Shown one piece after another: positions 42,978-51,641 of a DNA stretch of 64,000 nt (position 1 is the first letter of the stretch; each line of letters opens with the position of its first letter). Source of the stretch: Paenibacillus sinopodophylli (GTDB taxonomy: Bacteria; Bacillota; Bacilli; Paenibacillales; Paenibacillaceae); the NCBI RefSeq assembly GCF_005930355.1, contig NZ_VDBO01000006.1:124001-188000 (forward strand), written 5' to 3'. A model generated the notes under the pieces. That model was given only the letters and a program-made list of their open reading frames with translations, searched no databases and had not been told where the DNA came from. The position numbers and the translations under genes were made by a program.

Positions 42978-43811
42978 ATGAAAGGTTCCAAGTCCCGTAA
43001 TGTGCTTCCGGGTTTTGGCTTATCGATGGGTTTTACGTTGTTTTACCTTAGTGTTATCGTACTTATTCCGCTGGCTGCCGTTTTTTTTAAAACGGCAGAG
43101 CTCAGCTGGTCTGAGTTTTGGAGTACGGTTACGAATGCTCGGGTTGTTGCTTCCTACCGAGTGAGCTTCTTTACTGCTTTTTTCGCGGGCGCTGTGAACG
43201 CCGTATTCGGTCTATTAATCGCTTGGGTGCTGGTGCGCTACCGATTTCCCGGCAAAAAAATTATAGACAGCCTCGTTGATTTGCCTTTTGCATTGCCAAC
43301 GGCAGTTGCGGGGATTGCCTTAACGGCAATCTATGCGCCAAACGGCTGGATTGGATCGTTTTTACAGCCGCTCGGCGTTAAAGTTGCTTATTCTCCAATC
43401 GGTATTACGATCGCACTTATATTCATAGGTCTTCCCTTTGTAGTGCGTACGGTGCAGCCTGTGCTGCAGGATATGGAGAAGGAGACAGAAGAAGCAGCTG
43501 TTATGCTTGGTGCATATCGATTGCGGACGTTTTGGAAGGTCATACTGCCGGAGCTTATGCCAGCGCTCTTAACAGGGTTCGCGCTTGCATTCGCAAGAGG
43601 CATCGGCGAGTACGGCTCGGTCGTGTTCATTTCTGGTAATATGCCGCTTAAGACAGAGATTACACCGCTGCTTATCATGACGAAGCTGGAGCAATATGAT
43701 TACGCCGGCGCTACCGCAATTGCGCTTGTTATGCTTGTTGTGTCCTTCCTCATGCTGCTAGTCATTAATTTACTGCAATGGCGGATGAACCGCCGTACAG
43801 TATCGGACTGA
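42978..43811 (+). CDS. cysT: Sulfate ABC importer permease CysT
   Basis: The 277-residue membrane protein has six helices and the coupling loop EEAAVMLGAYRLRTFWKVIL. The segment VDLPFALPTAVAGIAL is typical of CysT (CysU). It pairs with CysW to form the sulfate channel. The start ATG follows TTGGAGC. The order sbp-cysT-cysW matches the classical operon, but no ATPase gene follows in the window. Confidence 0.93.
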   Translation: MKGSKSRNVLPGFGLSMGFTLFYLSVIVLIPLAAVFFKTAELSWSEFWSTVTNARVVASYRVSFFTAFFAGAVNAVFGLLIAWVLVRYRFPGKKIIDSLVDLPFALPTAVAGIALTAIYAPNGWIGSFLQPLGVKVAYSPIGITIALIFIGLPFVVRTVQPVLQDMEKETEEAAVMLGAYRLRTFWKVILPELMPALLTGFALAFARGIGEYGSVVFISGNMPLKTEITPLLIMTKLEQYDYAGATAIALVMLVVSFLMLLVINLLQWRMNRRTVSD

Positions 43812-43827
43812 GAAGGAGGCAAAAACA

Positions 43828-44712
43828 ATGGCTGGAGCAATTACCGTTCATACGGATGGAGAAGCATCGAAAAGGCCGCAGCATATTAATGAGTCCGCCC
43901 TGGTTCGCTGGGTGCTCATTGGGATCGCCATGCTGTTTCTAGGGCTAATCGTGCTTCTGCCGCTCGCATCCGTGTTTGTTGAAGCATTCAAGAAGGGCGT
44001 AGGCGTATACATAGACTCTATTACAGAGCCGGATGCCCTGTCAGCGCTCAAACTTACGCTTATCGTTGCGTTAATTGCCGTTCCTATTAATACGATTTTC
44101 GGTATTGCTGCGGCTTGGGCAATCAGTAAGTTTCGTTTCCGCGGCAAAAATATACTCATTACGCTAATTGATTTGCCATTTGCTGTTTCGCCAGTCATAT
44201 CGGGTCTAATCTATGTGCTATTGTTCGGAGCGCAAGGATTTCTCGGACCATGGCTGGATGAAAGAGGCATTCAAATTATATTTGCCGTTCCAGGCATTGT
44301 ACTTGCGACTGTATTCGTTACGGTTCCTTTTGTAGCGCGTGAGCTTATTCCGCTTATGCAGGCACAAGGCGTTCAGGAAGAGGAAGCAGCAGCGAGTTTG
44401 GGTGCTAAAGGCTGGCAAATTTTCTGGAAAGTAACGCTTCCTAACATTAAATGGGGACTGCTTTATGGCGTTATTCTATGTAACGCGCGGGCCATGGGAG
44501 AATTCGGAGCAGTATCTGTCGTATCCGGCCATATTCGCGGTGAGACGAATACACTGCCGCTCCATATTGAGATTTTGTACAATGAGTATCAATTTTCTGC
44601 ATCGTTTGCGGTTGCATCCTTGCTTGTGATGCTGGCTGTCGTTACTTTGATCGTGAAGAGCATCGTAGAGTGGAAGTCCGCTCAGCAAAAACCATTGCCA
44701 ATTTCAGAATAA
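43828..44712 (+). CDS. cysW: Sulfate ABC importer permease CysW
   Basis: The 294-residue partner permease has six helices, the segment IDLPFAVSPVISGLIYVLLF and the coupling loop EEEAAASLGAKGWQIFWKVT. The C-terminal part NARAMGEFGAVSVVSGHIRG is conserved in CysW. AGAAGGAGG precedes the ATG by 8 nt. It is separated from cysT by only 16 bp. Confidence 0.93.
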   Translation: MAGAITVHTDGEASKRPQHINESALVRWVLIGIAMLFLGLIVLLPLASVFVEAFKKGVGVYIDSITEPDALSALKLTLIVALIAVPINTIFGIAAAWAISKFRFRGKNILITLIDLPFAVSPVISGLIYVLLFGAQGFLGPWLDERGIQIIFAVPGIVLATVFVTVPFVARELIPLMQAQGVQEEEAAASLGAKGWQIFWKVTLPNIKWGLLYGVILCNARAMGEFGAVSVVSGHIRGETNTLPLHIEILYNEYQFSASFAVASLLVMLAVVTLIVKSIVEWKSAQQKPLPISE

Positions 44713-44736
44713 ATGAAAAAAGTGGAGGGGTTTCAA

Positions 44737-44979
44737 ATGGCAAAACCGTTAGAAGTTGATCAACAGTGGCTGGATCAGATCGCAAGTCAAGTGAGCGGCT
44801 TGAATTATGGACATGTAACGATTACTGTGCATGACGGCAGAATCGTACAAATCGATCGAACGGAAAGAACGCGTTATGATGGTTCCGCTCAGAAGCTGTC
44901 TAGTCCGTCTGATTCGAAGCCGCAAATCAAGCATCGTGAGAATCATTCTACCGGAGAGGCGCTTCGTATCGTGCAATAG
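44737..44979 (+). CDS. YezD-like small protein (DUF2292)
   Basis: The 80-residue protein has the compact LNYGHVTITVHDGRIVQIDR core typical of the YezD/DUF2292 group, followed by a basic, polar and probably disordered tail. These proteins often lie beside sulfate and cysteine genes in Firmicutes. Its role is not established. The start at 44737 follows GTGGAGGGG at 6 nt; a frame of eight more codons upstream overlaps that site. It closes the sulfate operon ahead of a terminator. Confidence 0.75.
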   Translation: MAKPLEVDQQWLDQIASQVSGLNYGHVTITVHDGRIVQIDRTERTRYDGSAQKLSSPSDSKPQIKHRENHSTGEALRIVQ

Positions 44980-45007
44980 CTATTATACGAGTTGGATATA
45001 ACAAATA

Positions 45008-45052
45008 AGCGGCCGTTCACAGGATCATTGATCCTTGTTGGACGGCCGTTTT
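45008..45052 (+). terminator. Intrinsic terminator of the sulfate operon
   Basis: GCGGCCGT pairs with ACGGCCGT across an inner AGGATCA/TGATCCT stem, followed by TTTTC. Confidence 0.85.
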
Positions 45053-45058
45053 CTCGAA

Positions 45059-45154
45059 ATATACGAAAGTATATCATTTCGTCATCCTTTCTCTATATTT
45101 CTCGGAATGAAACGCTTTGTGCCGCCAAAGGACGGCGACAGCCGTTCCACCTTG
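45059..45154 (+). repeat. Dispersed ~95-bp intergenic repeat, copy C
   Basis: It begins ATATACGAAAGTATATCATT and continues TTTCTCTATATTTCTCGGAA to GCCGCCAAAGGACGGC and AGCCGTTCCACCTTG. It starts seven bases after the sulfate operon terminator. It is the most diverged copy, mainly in the middle. Confidence 0.75.
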
Positions 45155-45240
45155 TGTGAATGGAAGCTGGTTATTGTAACTAAGTCCATTGTTTTCTACA
45201 ATAGGAAGAGGAAATGAAACCACATGCAGGGAGAATAGCG

Positions 45241-47208
45241 ATGCCGGATTGGAGCTACCAAACTTTATTTCGACCTATATTGTTTCGCTTGCCGTCACGC
45301 CTAAGCAGGAAAATTACGCTTCAAGCGATTGGCGGTCTAAGCAAGCTTCCGGGTGGATCATTCGTGGTCCGAACATTCGGTCATATGGAACCGTCACCAT
45401 TGTTAGAGAGCGAAGCATCAGGCATAGTACTGCAGACTCCAATTGGTCTCTCGGGAGGTGTTGATCCGGAGGGAATCGCGCATCTCGCAATTGCACAATT
45501 CGGAATCGGCTTCATCGAGCATGGGCCAGTCACCATTAAGCGAATGACAAGCCTTGCAGCTATTGAGAAAGATGCAGGACAGGAATGGATTCGTTACCCG
45601 AATTATTATGAGAATGAAGGCGTCGATCGAGTGACGGAGCTGATCCGCACAGCTAAGCATAGGCTGCCTCAGTTCGCACGGATTACTCCGATGCCATACA
45701 CTGACCGCCGGGAGATCCTCCCTGAGCTTATAAGCATGATAGAGCAGCTTACAGAGGCAGGCACGGATGGCTATTATATCGATGTTCTCCATGGGGACAT
45801 AGGCTGGGAGGAAGCCAGTGTTCTTCTGAATGATTTGGCAGGTCAGCTCCAGCTCAAGTCGCATACGAGTCCTGCCTCTAATAAGCCCTTATTTCTGTAT
45901 ACGCCTCCTAATTTTCCAGATGAATACTTAATGCCACTTATTCAATCGCTCCCACGAGAGAGTTGGAGCGGAGTTGTGGTAGGCGAGGCTTCCAGCTATT
46001 CATTCGAAGGAGCCTTAGCGAGCAAGGTCAGCAAAGAAGAAAAGGCTGACAGCATAAATAAGATCAAAGCGATACGCAGCGTATGTGCTCCGAATTGGAT
46101 CATTAAGGCAGGCGGTGGCGTGCACGAGCCGCAGGATGCTCTTGATCTGCTGCAGGCGGGAGCCGACTATATCATGCTGCATAGCGGTCTTATATTCGCT
46201 GGGCCGGGACTTCCTAAGCGCATCAATGAAGCCATTATTTATGAGCAGGTAAAATTTTGGCCGATTGAAGAACCGCCATCTTTCTGGAAGCATTGGGGCT
46301 GGATGTGCCTGCTTGGCATCGGTATGATGCTGGGCGGTTTATTATCTTGGATCGTGGCGGCTACTACGGTGCTGCTGCCGTATGATTTGTCTTTCATTGG
46401 ACTATCACTAGAGGACCTGCATCATATTAACCACAATCTGCTGCATTTCATGTCACATGACCGTATTACATTAGCGGGTACCATGCTGACGATAGGTATT
46501 GTATATTTCCAATTGGCCAGACATGGGCTGAGAGAAGGCTTGCACTGGACAAGGACAGCGCTGCTAGTCTCAGGTGTAGTAGGTTTCGCGAGCTTCTTCC
46601 TTTATTTGGGGTATGGCTACTTTGATCCGTTGCATGCGATAGCTGCGGTCTTATTGCTCCCGTTGTTTGTGCTTGCGATGCGTAGGAATCCAGACAGACC
46701 GTACCGCTTTGCCGTTAATGTCCGTAATGACCGCAGGTGGCGCAGAGCGATGTGGGGACAGCTTAGTATGGTCGTTCTGGGCTTTGCACTCTCAATTGGC
46801 GGTCTTACGATCTCAGTCGTGGGTATAACGGAGGTGTTCGTTCAGACGGATCTAGTCTATTTGGATACAAGTACTGCGGAGCTGAATGAGCGGAATGCGA
46901 AGCTCATACCGCTGATCGCACATGATAGAGCGGGGTTTGGCGGTGCATTGTTTTGTGCGGCAGTAGCTATTCTGATTATGGCGCTATGGGGAATTCAGCA
47001 AGGCTCACGCTGGCTATGGTGGACGTTTCTTCTTGGCGGTGCCCCTGGATTTTATGCGGGTTTAAGCGTTCATCTGTCTATTGGCTATGTCGATTTGTGG
47101 CATCTGTCACCGGCATTGTTTGCATTGGTTCTATATGTACTCGGTCTTATTCTGCTATATCCGTATTTAATGAAATTGCCTGAAGCAGCAGCTGATGGAA
47201 GGCAATAA
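45241..47208 (+). CDS. Dihydroorotate-dehydrogenase-like domain fused to a polytopic membrane domain
   Basis: The protein has 655 residues. Residues 1-340 align with the class 2 dihydroorotate dehydrogenase fold. Visible elements are TPIGLSGGVDPEGIAHL (66-82), IEHGPVTIKRMTS and the FMN phosphate site AGGGVHEPQDALDLLQAGAD with SGLIFAGPGLPKRI. The usual orotate-contact Asn-Ser-Pro-Asn region is not seen (YIDVLHGDIGW is there). Residues 353-650 hold about eight membrane helices with a His-rich HHINHNLLHFMSHD. The soluble domain may thus be a redox or regulatory relative, not a pyrimidine enzyme. The ATG at 45241 has GGGAG 7 nt upstream; another ATG at 45214 is possible. Confidence 0.75.
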   Translation: MPDWSYQTLFRPILFRLPSRLSRKITLQAIGGLSKLPGGSFVVRTFGHMEPSPLLESEASGIVLQTPIGLSGGVDPEGIAHLAIAQFGIGFIEHGPVTIKRMTSLAAIEKDAGQEWIRYPNYYENEGVDRVTELIRTAKHRLPQFARITPMPYTDRREILPELISMIEQLTEAGTDGYYIDVLHGDIGWEEASVLLNDLAGQLQLKSHTSPASNKPLFLYTPPNFPDEYLMPLIQSLPRESWSGVVVGEASSYSFEGALASKVSKEEKADSINKIKAIRSVCAPNWIIKAGGGVHEPQDALDLLQAGADYIMLHSGLIFAGPGLPKRINEAIIYEQVKFWPIEEPPSFWKHWGWMCLLGIGMMLGGLLSWIVAATTVLLPYDLSFIGLSLEDLHHINHNLLHFMSHDRITLAGTMLTIGIVYFQLARHGLREGLHWTRTALLVSGVVGFASFFLYLGYGYFDPLHAIAAVLLLPLFVLAMRRNPDRPYRFAVNVRNDRRWRRAMWGQLSMVVLGFALSIGGLTISVVGITEVFVQTDLVYLDTSTAELNERNAKLIPLIAHDRAGFGGALFCAAVAILIMALWGIQQGSRWLWWTFLLGGAPGFYAGLSVHLSIGYVDLWHLSPALFALVLYVLGLILLYPYLMKLPEAAADGRQ

Positions 47209-47236
47209 AAAAAGGAGCAGCACGCTGCTCCTTTTT
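47209..47236. terminator. Bidirectional intrinsic terminator
   Basis: AAAAAGGAGCAG pairs with CTGCTCCTTTTT around a 4-nt loop, between the converging fusion gene and the small minus-strand gene. Confidence 0.9.
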
Positions 47237-47237
47237 C

Positions 47238-47384
47238 TTATGAAATAATGAACTTAACGATTACAGCAACTGCGAAAATGACGGTCATAAAACCGAGCAT
47301 TCCGCCAAAGCCGAATACGACGTCCATCAAATCATGGCGAGGCTCTTCGTTGAAATGCTCGCGCGGGTCTCTTACGTTTTCCAT
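47238..47384 (-). CDS. YqzM-like 48-residue membrane peptide
   Basis: The peptide starts MENVRDPREHFNEEPRHDLM and ends in one hydrophobic helix (GFMTVIFAVAVIVKFIIS). A perfect AAGGAGG is 9 nt before the ATG, and the gene ends just inside a terminator. It resembles the YqzM family of short single-helix proteins in Bacillales; that name is from memory. Its function is unknown. Confidence 0.75.
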   Translation of the reverse strand: MENVRDPREHFNEEPRHDLMDVVFGFGGMLGFMTVIFAVAVIVKFIIS

Positions 47385-47591
47385 CGTTGACGTCCTCCTT
47401 GAAAAAGACCGATTGCTTCACTCACAACCTAAGCGGTCGTCTTTATGTAGTATCGGTTTATTCAACTTGTATTAGTATACCCAAATTCCCAAACAGTTGT
47501 AAAGCAAAATACAGGTGAGAATTGTAAGACAATCGTCGGTGCAATTATGCTAAAATGTGTACAGAATCATTCGGCAGTCGGAGGCGAGAGC

Positions 47592-49496
47592 ATGAACCAG
47601 CAACAGATAGAACAATTACAGGCGGAGCAGGCGCTTGCTGCAGCCAAAGAAACGATACGGAACAAGCTAGCGCTGCTGCCTGATCAGTCGGGCTGTTATC
47701 TGATGAAAAATGGCGAAGGCGTTATTATATATGTAGGCAAAGCTAAAGTACTCAAAAATCGTGTTCGTTCCTATTTCAATGGAAGTCACAACGGGAAGAC
47801 GCAGCGTCTTGTGTCTGAAATTCGAGATTTTGAATTTATCGTAACCTCAAGCAATATGGAAGCTCTTATTCTAGAATGTAATTTAATTAAGCAATATCAT
47901 CCCAGATACAACGTCTTGCTTAAGGATGACAAAACTTTTCCTTATATTAAAATAACGAACGAGAAGCATCCCAAGCTTGAGGTGACGAGGCGGATCATTA
48001 AAGATAAAGGGAAGTACTTTGGCCCTTATCCGAATGCCTATGCGGCCCAGCAGACGAAAAAGCTGCTCGACCGACTTTATCCGCTCAGGAAGTGCAAGAC
48101 GCTCCCTGATAAGGTTTGCTTATACTATCATCTGGGTCAATGTATTGCACCGTGTGAATTTGATGTGGAGCAGTCGGAATATGATCGTATGATTCAAGAG
48201 ATATCACGTTTCCTTAACGGCGGTCAGGATGTAGTGAAGATTGAGCTCCAGCGTAAGATGGAGGAAGCTGCCGAGAAGCTGGAATTCGAGCGTGCGAAGG
48301 AGCTCAGGGACCAACTGATCGCTATCGATGCAGTGATGGAGAAGCAGAAAATAACGATGTCCGACGCACTGGATCGTGATATATTTGGCTTTGCCGTCGA
48401 TAAAGGCTGGATGTGCGTACAGATTTTATACATGCGCCAAGGAAAGCTGATCGAGCGTCATGGAACGACCTTCCCCTATTACGGGGAAGAGTATGATGAT
48501 TTCATGACCTTTGTCACACAGTATTACAGTGACAATCCGGCGCTGCCTAAGCAGATTCTGCTGCCGCTGCCGCCGGAGCTGGAGCAGGCGAAAGAAGAAT
48601 TGCTTGAGGAGGAAGCGCAAGCCGAGGAAGCTTCATCTCGCGCGGATGATGTGATTGCGTCGCTTCACAGCTGGCTGAAAGTTAAGGTATTGATGCCACA
48701 GCGCGGGCGCAAGAGCGAGGTCGTAACGATGGCTATCGATAACGCAAAGGTTATGCTGGACGAGAAGTTCCGGCTGATCGAGCGGGATGAAGAGCGCAGT
48801 GTCAAGGCGACTGAGTCTTTAGCCGGTTGGCTTGGTCTTCCAGAGGTTCGGCGTATTGAAGCGTTCGATAACTCCAATATTCAAGGAACGAATCCGGTAT
48901 CGGCCATGGTCGTCTTCACGGATGGCAAGCCAGACCGCAAGGAATATCGTAAATACAAGGTGAAAACAGTCGTTGGTCCGGATGACTATGAGACGATGAG
49001 AGAGGTGATAAGGCGCCGTTACGAGCGTGTGCTCAAAGAGGAGATCAAGCCTCCCGATCTTATTGTAGTCGATGGAGGGAAAGGTCAAATCTCGGCAGCA
49101 CTGGACGTGCTGGAGAATGAGCTTGGCTTATTCATACCTGTATGCGGGCTTGTGAAGGATGCGAAGCATAAGACGGCCCAGCTCATGACTGGTGATCCGG
49201 CCGAGATTGTACCACTGCCGCGCGATAGTCAGGAATTTTATTTGCTGCAGCGTATACAGGACGAGGTGCATCGCTTTGCCATCACGTTCCACCGCGAGCA
49301 GCGAGCCAAATCCATGGTGGAATCAAGGCTTGATTCCATTCCAGGCATCGGGGAGAAACGCCGAAAGCTTCTGCTCAAACATTTTGGCTCCATCAAAAAA
49401 ATAAAAGAGGCCTCAGTCGAAGACTTCCGGCCTCTCTCTATTGGAGATAAATTAGCTTCTCAAATTATAGCTGCTCTAGGGGAGGAGTCGCCCTGA
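47592..49496 (+). CDS. uvrC: Excinuclease ABC subunit C
   Basis: UvrC makes both incisions in nucleotide excision repair. The 634-residue protein has the GIY-YIG nuclease (SGCYLMKNGEGVIIYVGKAK), a four-cysteine-like patch (CKTLPDKVCLYYHLGQC), a UVR motif (EEAAEKLEFERAKELRDQL), the RNase-H-like nuclease with AFDNSNIQGT and IVVDGGKGQ, and a C-terminal helix-hairpin-helix (LDSIPGIGEKRRKLLLKHFG). The ATG at 47592 has GGAGG 7 nt upstream. Its last 32 bases overlap the end of the convergent protease gene. Confidence 0.97.
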   Translation: MNQQQIEQLQAEQALAAAKETIRNKLALLPDQSGCYLMKNGEGVIIYVGKAKVLKNRVRSYFNGSHNGKTQRLVSEIRDFEFIVTSSNMEALILECNLIKQYHPRYNVLLKDDKTFPYIKITNEKHPKLEVTRRIIKDKGKYFGPYPNAYAAQQTKKLLDRLYPLRKCKTLPDKVCLYYHLGQCIAPCEFDVEQSEYDRMIQEISRFLNGGQDVVKIELQRKMEEAAEKLEFERAKELRDQLIAIDAVMEKQKITMSDALDRDIFGFAVDKGWMCVQILYMRQGKLIERHGTTFPYYGEEYDDFMTFVTQYYSDNPALPKQILLPLPPELEQAKEELLEEEAQAEEASSRADDVIASLHSWLKVKVLMPQRGRKSEVVTMAIDNAKVMLDEKFRLIERDEERSVKATESLAGWLGLPEVRRIEAFDNSNIQGTNPVSAMVVFTDGKPDRKEYRKYKVKTVVGPDDYETMREVIRRRYERVLKEEIKPPDLIVVDGGKGQISAALDVLENELGLFIPVCGLVKDAKHKTAQLMTGDPAEIVPLPRDSQEFYLLQRIQDEVHRFAITFHREQRAKSMVESRLDSIPGIGEKRRKLLLKHFGSIKKIKEASVEDFRPLSIGDKLASQIIAALGEESP

Positions 49497-51093
49497 CTGG
49501 CGGCTTCTTCTCTTTTTTGCTGCTGAAATATTTGAGAACGAAAGCAATGATAACAGGCAGCACCGTGAAGAAAATAGCCGAGATAATATTCGGCGCTGTA
49601 CCGATCGTGAGCAGGGATAGACCAACAGCAACGCTGTTGAAGATCGCATGGGTGAACATCGCCGTTATGAAGCCGTATCTGACGAAGATGAAGCTGAACA
49701 TGAGTCCAATGATCATCAGTTCGATCAATCTCGTTGTAGAGGGATAGAACGGGTACATGACGTGTCCGAGCGCCCAGAACAAGGTCGGCAGCAGCGCTGC
49801 GGCAAATGTGTTTTTGAACCATCTGCGGAACAATCCGATTCCGAAGAAGCGGAAAACAGCCTCCTCAGAAATGGCTGCTGCCCAAGCGAGCACGGGCATG
49901 AGCCACAGAACACCCATATTATAAGGGGATTGCGTGGCGTCCGTCGTATCCCATGTGCCAATCGTCAGCTTAAGCCCGATGAAAATGACTGATTGCGTGG
50001 CAAAGAGGATGATGGCGAACAAATAAGCAAGCCCTACGCTCCGCCATACATGGTCGCCGTATCCCTTCTGCCCGAAGCGAGGCCATAGCGCCCGTCCCTG
50101 CGCCTTCCATAGCCCGTCACCTGCTATCATGGAGATATAGATGGAGCCGGCCATTGGAATGGTAAGCAGGAGCGTAAAGACGGCTGTGAAGATGACCGTT
50201 TGTCCTGCGAGCTCTGTCTCACCCAATGAAGCACGGATTCCGTCGAGTATATTCAGATTCATTATGATATAGGTAATAAAGTAGACTATGGTCAAAATAA
50301 TGCCGAATTTAAACGATGTGAATTTCCGATACAGCACAGCATAGATAATAGCAAGTACAAATAGAACGAAGCTCATGAACATATAGCCGAAGCCTGTAAG
50401 GAAGCCGGCAAGCTTATCTTGCTTCTTCACGTATTGGATATAATCGGAAGGAGCAATGAATGCAGGCTTATACTTCACAATGATATTCCGGTCATTGATG
50501 TTCTGCGCATTGATATCGACGCCTAGAACAGCTTCTTCAATGGTGTAGCCAGTTGGAGCTTCTCCATGCCATCCCTTATTCACTTCGAAGCTTTTTTGCT
50601 TGAACGCATTGGCGTCTAAGCTTTGACTGGGTAAGAAAACAGCTACTTCCTTCTCCAGGTCGGGGCCAGAGAGTGTTTGATAGTTGAGGAGAAAGTTCCA
50701 AGCTACGATTTTTTCACTTTGCATATGTACATACACGTAGCCGGTTTCACCGCTGTCAAATTTCAGGTCGACTTGATACGTATCCGTAGGGAAGCTTTGG
50801 TCGTATTTATCGGTATAGGTTTTGATTAAGTCGTTTTTCGAGAGGTAGCCGTTCATGATTTTGTCGGTTTGATGGACGGCCTTGGCAGAACCCACCTGCA
50901 ATCCACTTTGCTTCTCGGCAAATACAGTAGCCCGATTCTCTGCCGTTTCTTTGTCAATAACCTTCGTATTCAATTCGCCTGTCATCATAGAGTAGAACAT
51001 CGGCCCCACTTCAACAACGGCGAAAACAATGAAGCAAGCAACCGCCGCCCATAGAAAACGTTTCCATTCATTTAACTTAATAGAATCAATCAT
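49465..51093 (-). CDS. CPBP-family (Rce1-like) intramembrane metalloprotease
   Basis: The 542-residue membrane protein has one N-terminal helix, an extracytoplasmic region of about 200 residues and then about eight helices. The CPBP motifs are EEAVFRFFGIGLFRRW, ALGHVMYPF and FTHAIFNSVAVG, carrying the Glu and His ligands of the abortive-infection/CAAX-protease family. The long extracytoplasmic part (YQVDLKFDSGETGYVYVHMQ) resembles a PepSY-like fold and makes it larger than most members. The start at 51093 has AGAGGTGG just upstream. The physiological target is unknown. Confidence 0.85.
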   Translation of the reverse strand: MIDSIKLNEWKRFLWAAVACFIVFAVVEVGPMFYSMMTGELNTKVIDKETAENRATVFAEKQSGLQVGSAKAVHQTDKIMNGYLSKNDLIKTYTDKYDQSFPTDTYQVDLKFDSGETGYVYVHMQSEKIVAWNFLLNYQTLSGPDLEKEVAVFLPSQSLDANAFKQKSFEVNKGWHGEAPTGYTIEEAVLGVDINAQNINDRNIIVKYKPAFIAPSDYIQYVKKQDKLAGFLTGFGYMFMSFVLFVLAIIYAVLYRKFTSFKFGIILTIVYFITYIIMNLNILDGIRASLGETELAGQTVIFTAVFTLLLTIPMAGSIYISMIAGDGLWKAQGRALWPRFGQKGYGDHVWRSVGLAYLFAIILFATQSVIFIGLKLTIGTWDTTDATQSPYNMGVLWLMPVLAWAAAISEEAVFRFFGIGLFRRWFKNTFAAALLPTLFWALGHVMYPFYPSTTRLIELMIIGLMFSFIFVRYGFITAMFTHAIFNSVAVGLSLLTIGTAPNIISAIFFTVLPVIIAFVLKYFSSKKEKKPPVRATPPLEQL

Positions 51094-51334
51094 TTGTCCA
51101 CCTCTATTGTCCATGTAGTAAATTGCTTATCGGAATACCATACCATACAAATCCCTGAATTATCCATTGGAAAAGCCCGTTTACGCTCAAAAAGATGCGA
51201 AATAACGATATCCGACAAGCTTGAAGTATGCTGTGTTTCAGCCTTGCCCTAATACGGTCCAATATCAGCTTGTTTGTCGTAAATATCAGCTTTATATCAT
51301 GACTGCTTTGGGATTATAATCGTTATCGTCATAC

Positions 51335-51535
51335 TAATCGAATAGCAAAGCCGAATTTCCTATGGAAAACGGGGGAACCATAACGTTGCCTAGATCGCTC
51401 AGCCTGCTGTGTACAGCATCGCTTGAATCCGGCATCATGGGTTGAATTTCTACGGCGAAGTGAACGCTTCTGCCGCTGAATAGGGCTGCCTGTCCAGGCC
51501 CGAATCCGTCAGCTAACCTCGTAGGCGCTAGTGGA
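51335..51535 (+). ncRNA. c-di-AMP riboswitch (ydaO/yuaA class)
   Basis: The conserved blocks of the class are present in order: a GCCGAATTT start, GGGGGAACCA at 51368-51377, a central TTGAATCCGGC, then GGTTGAATTT, and the near-invariant CCCGAATCCGTCAGCTAACC with CTCGTAGGCG (51499-51527). In Bacillus this riboswitch turns off ktr potassium genes when c-di-AMP is high. It sits about 100 bases ahead of the ktr operon, with a terminator between. The left and right edges are approximate. Confidence 0.9.
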
Positions 51536-51553
51536 ACAGAACTCATTGCACAG

Positions 51554-51582
51554 AGCACATCTGGTTTCAGTGCTTTTTTTTA
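51554..51582 (+). terminator. Expression-platform terminator of the c-di-AMP riboswitch
   Basis: AGCAC pairs with GTGCT across an 11-nt loop, followed by an eight-T tract. It lies between the aptamer and the ktrB-like start, as expected for transcription attenuation. Confidence 0.7.
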
Positions 51583-51641
51583 TGCTTATATATAGAGAGA
51601 TAGTGCTTCATAAATGACACACCGCAGAAGAAGGATAATGG

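Noticed and set aside
51334..51558. A 74-codon minus-strand open frame ahead of the ktr operon
   Set aside because: It is the antisense of the c-di-AMP riboswitch and has no ribosome binding site.
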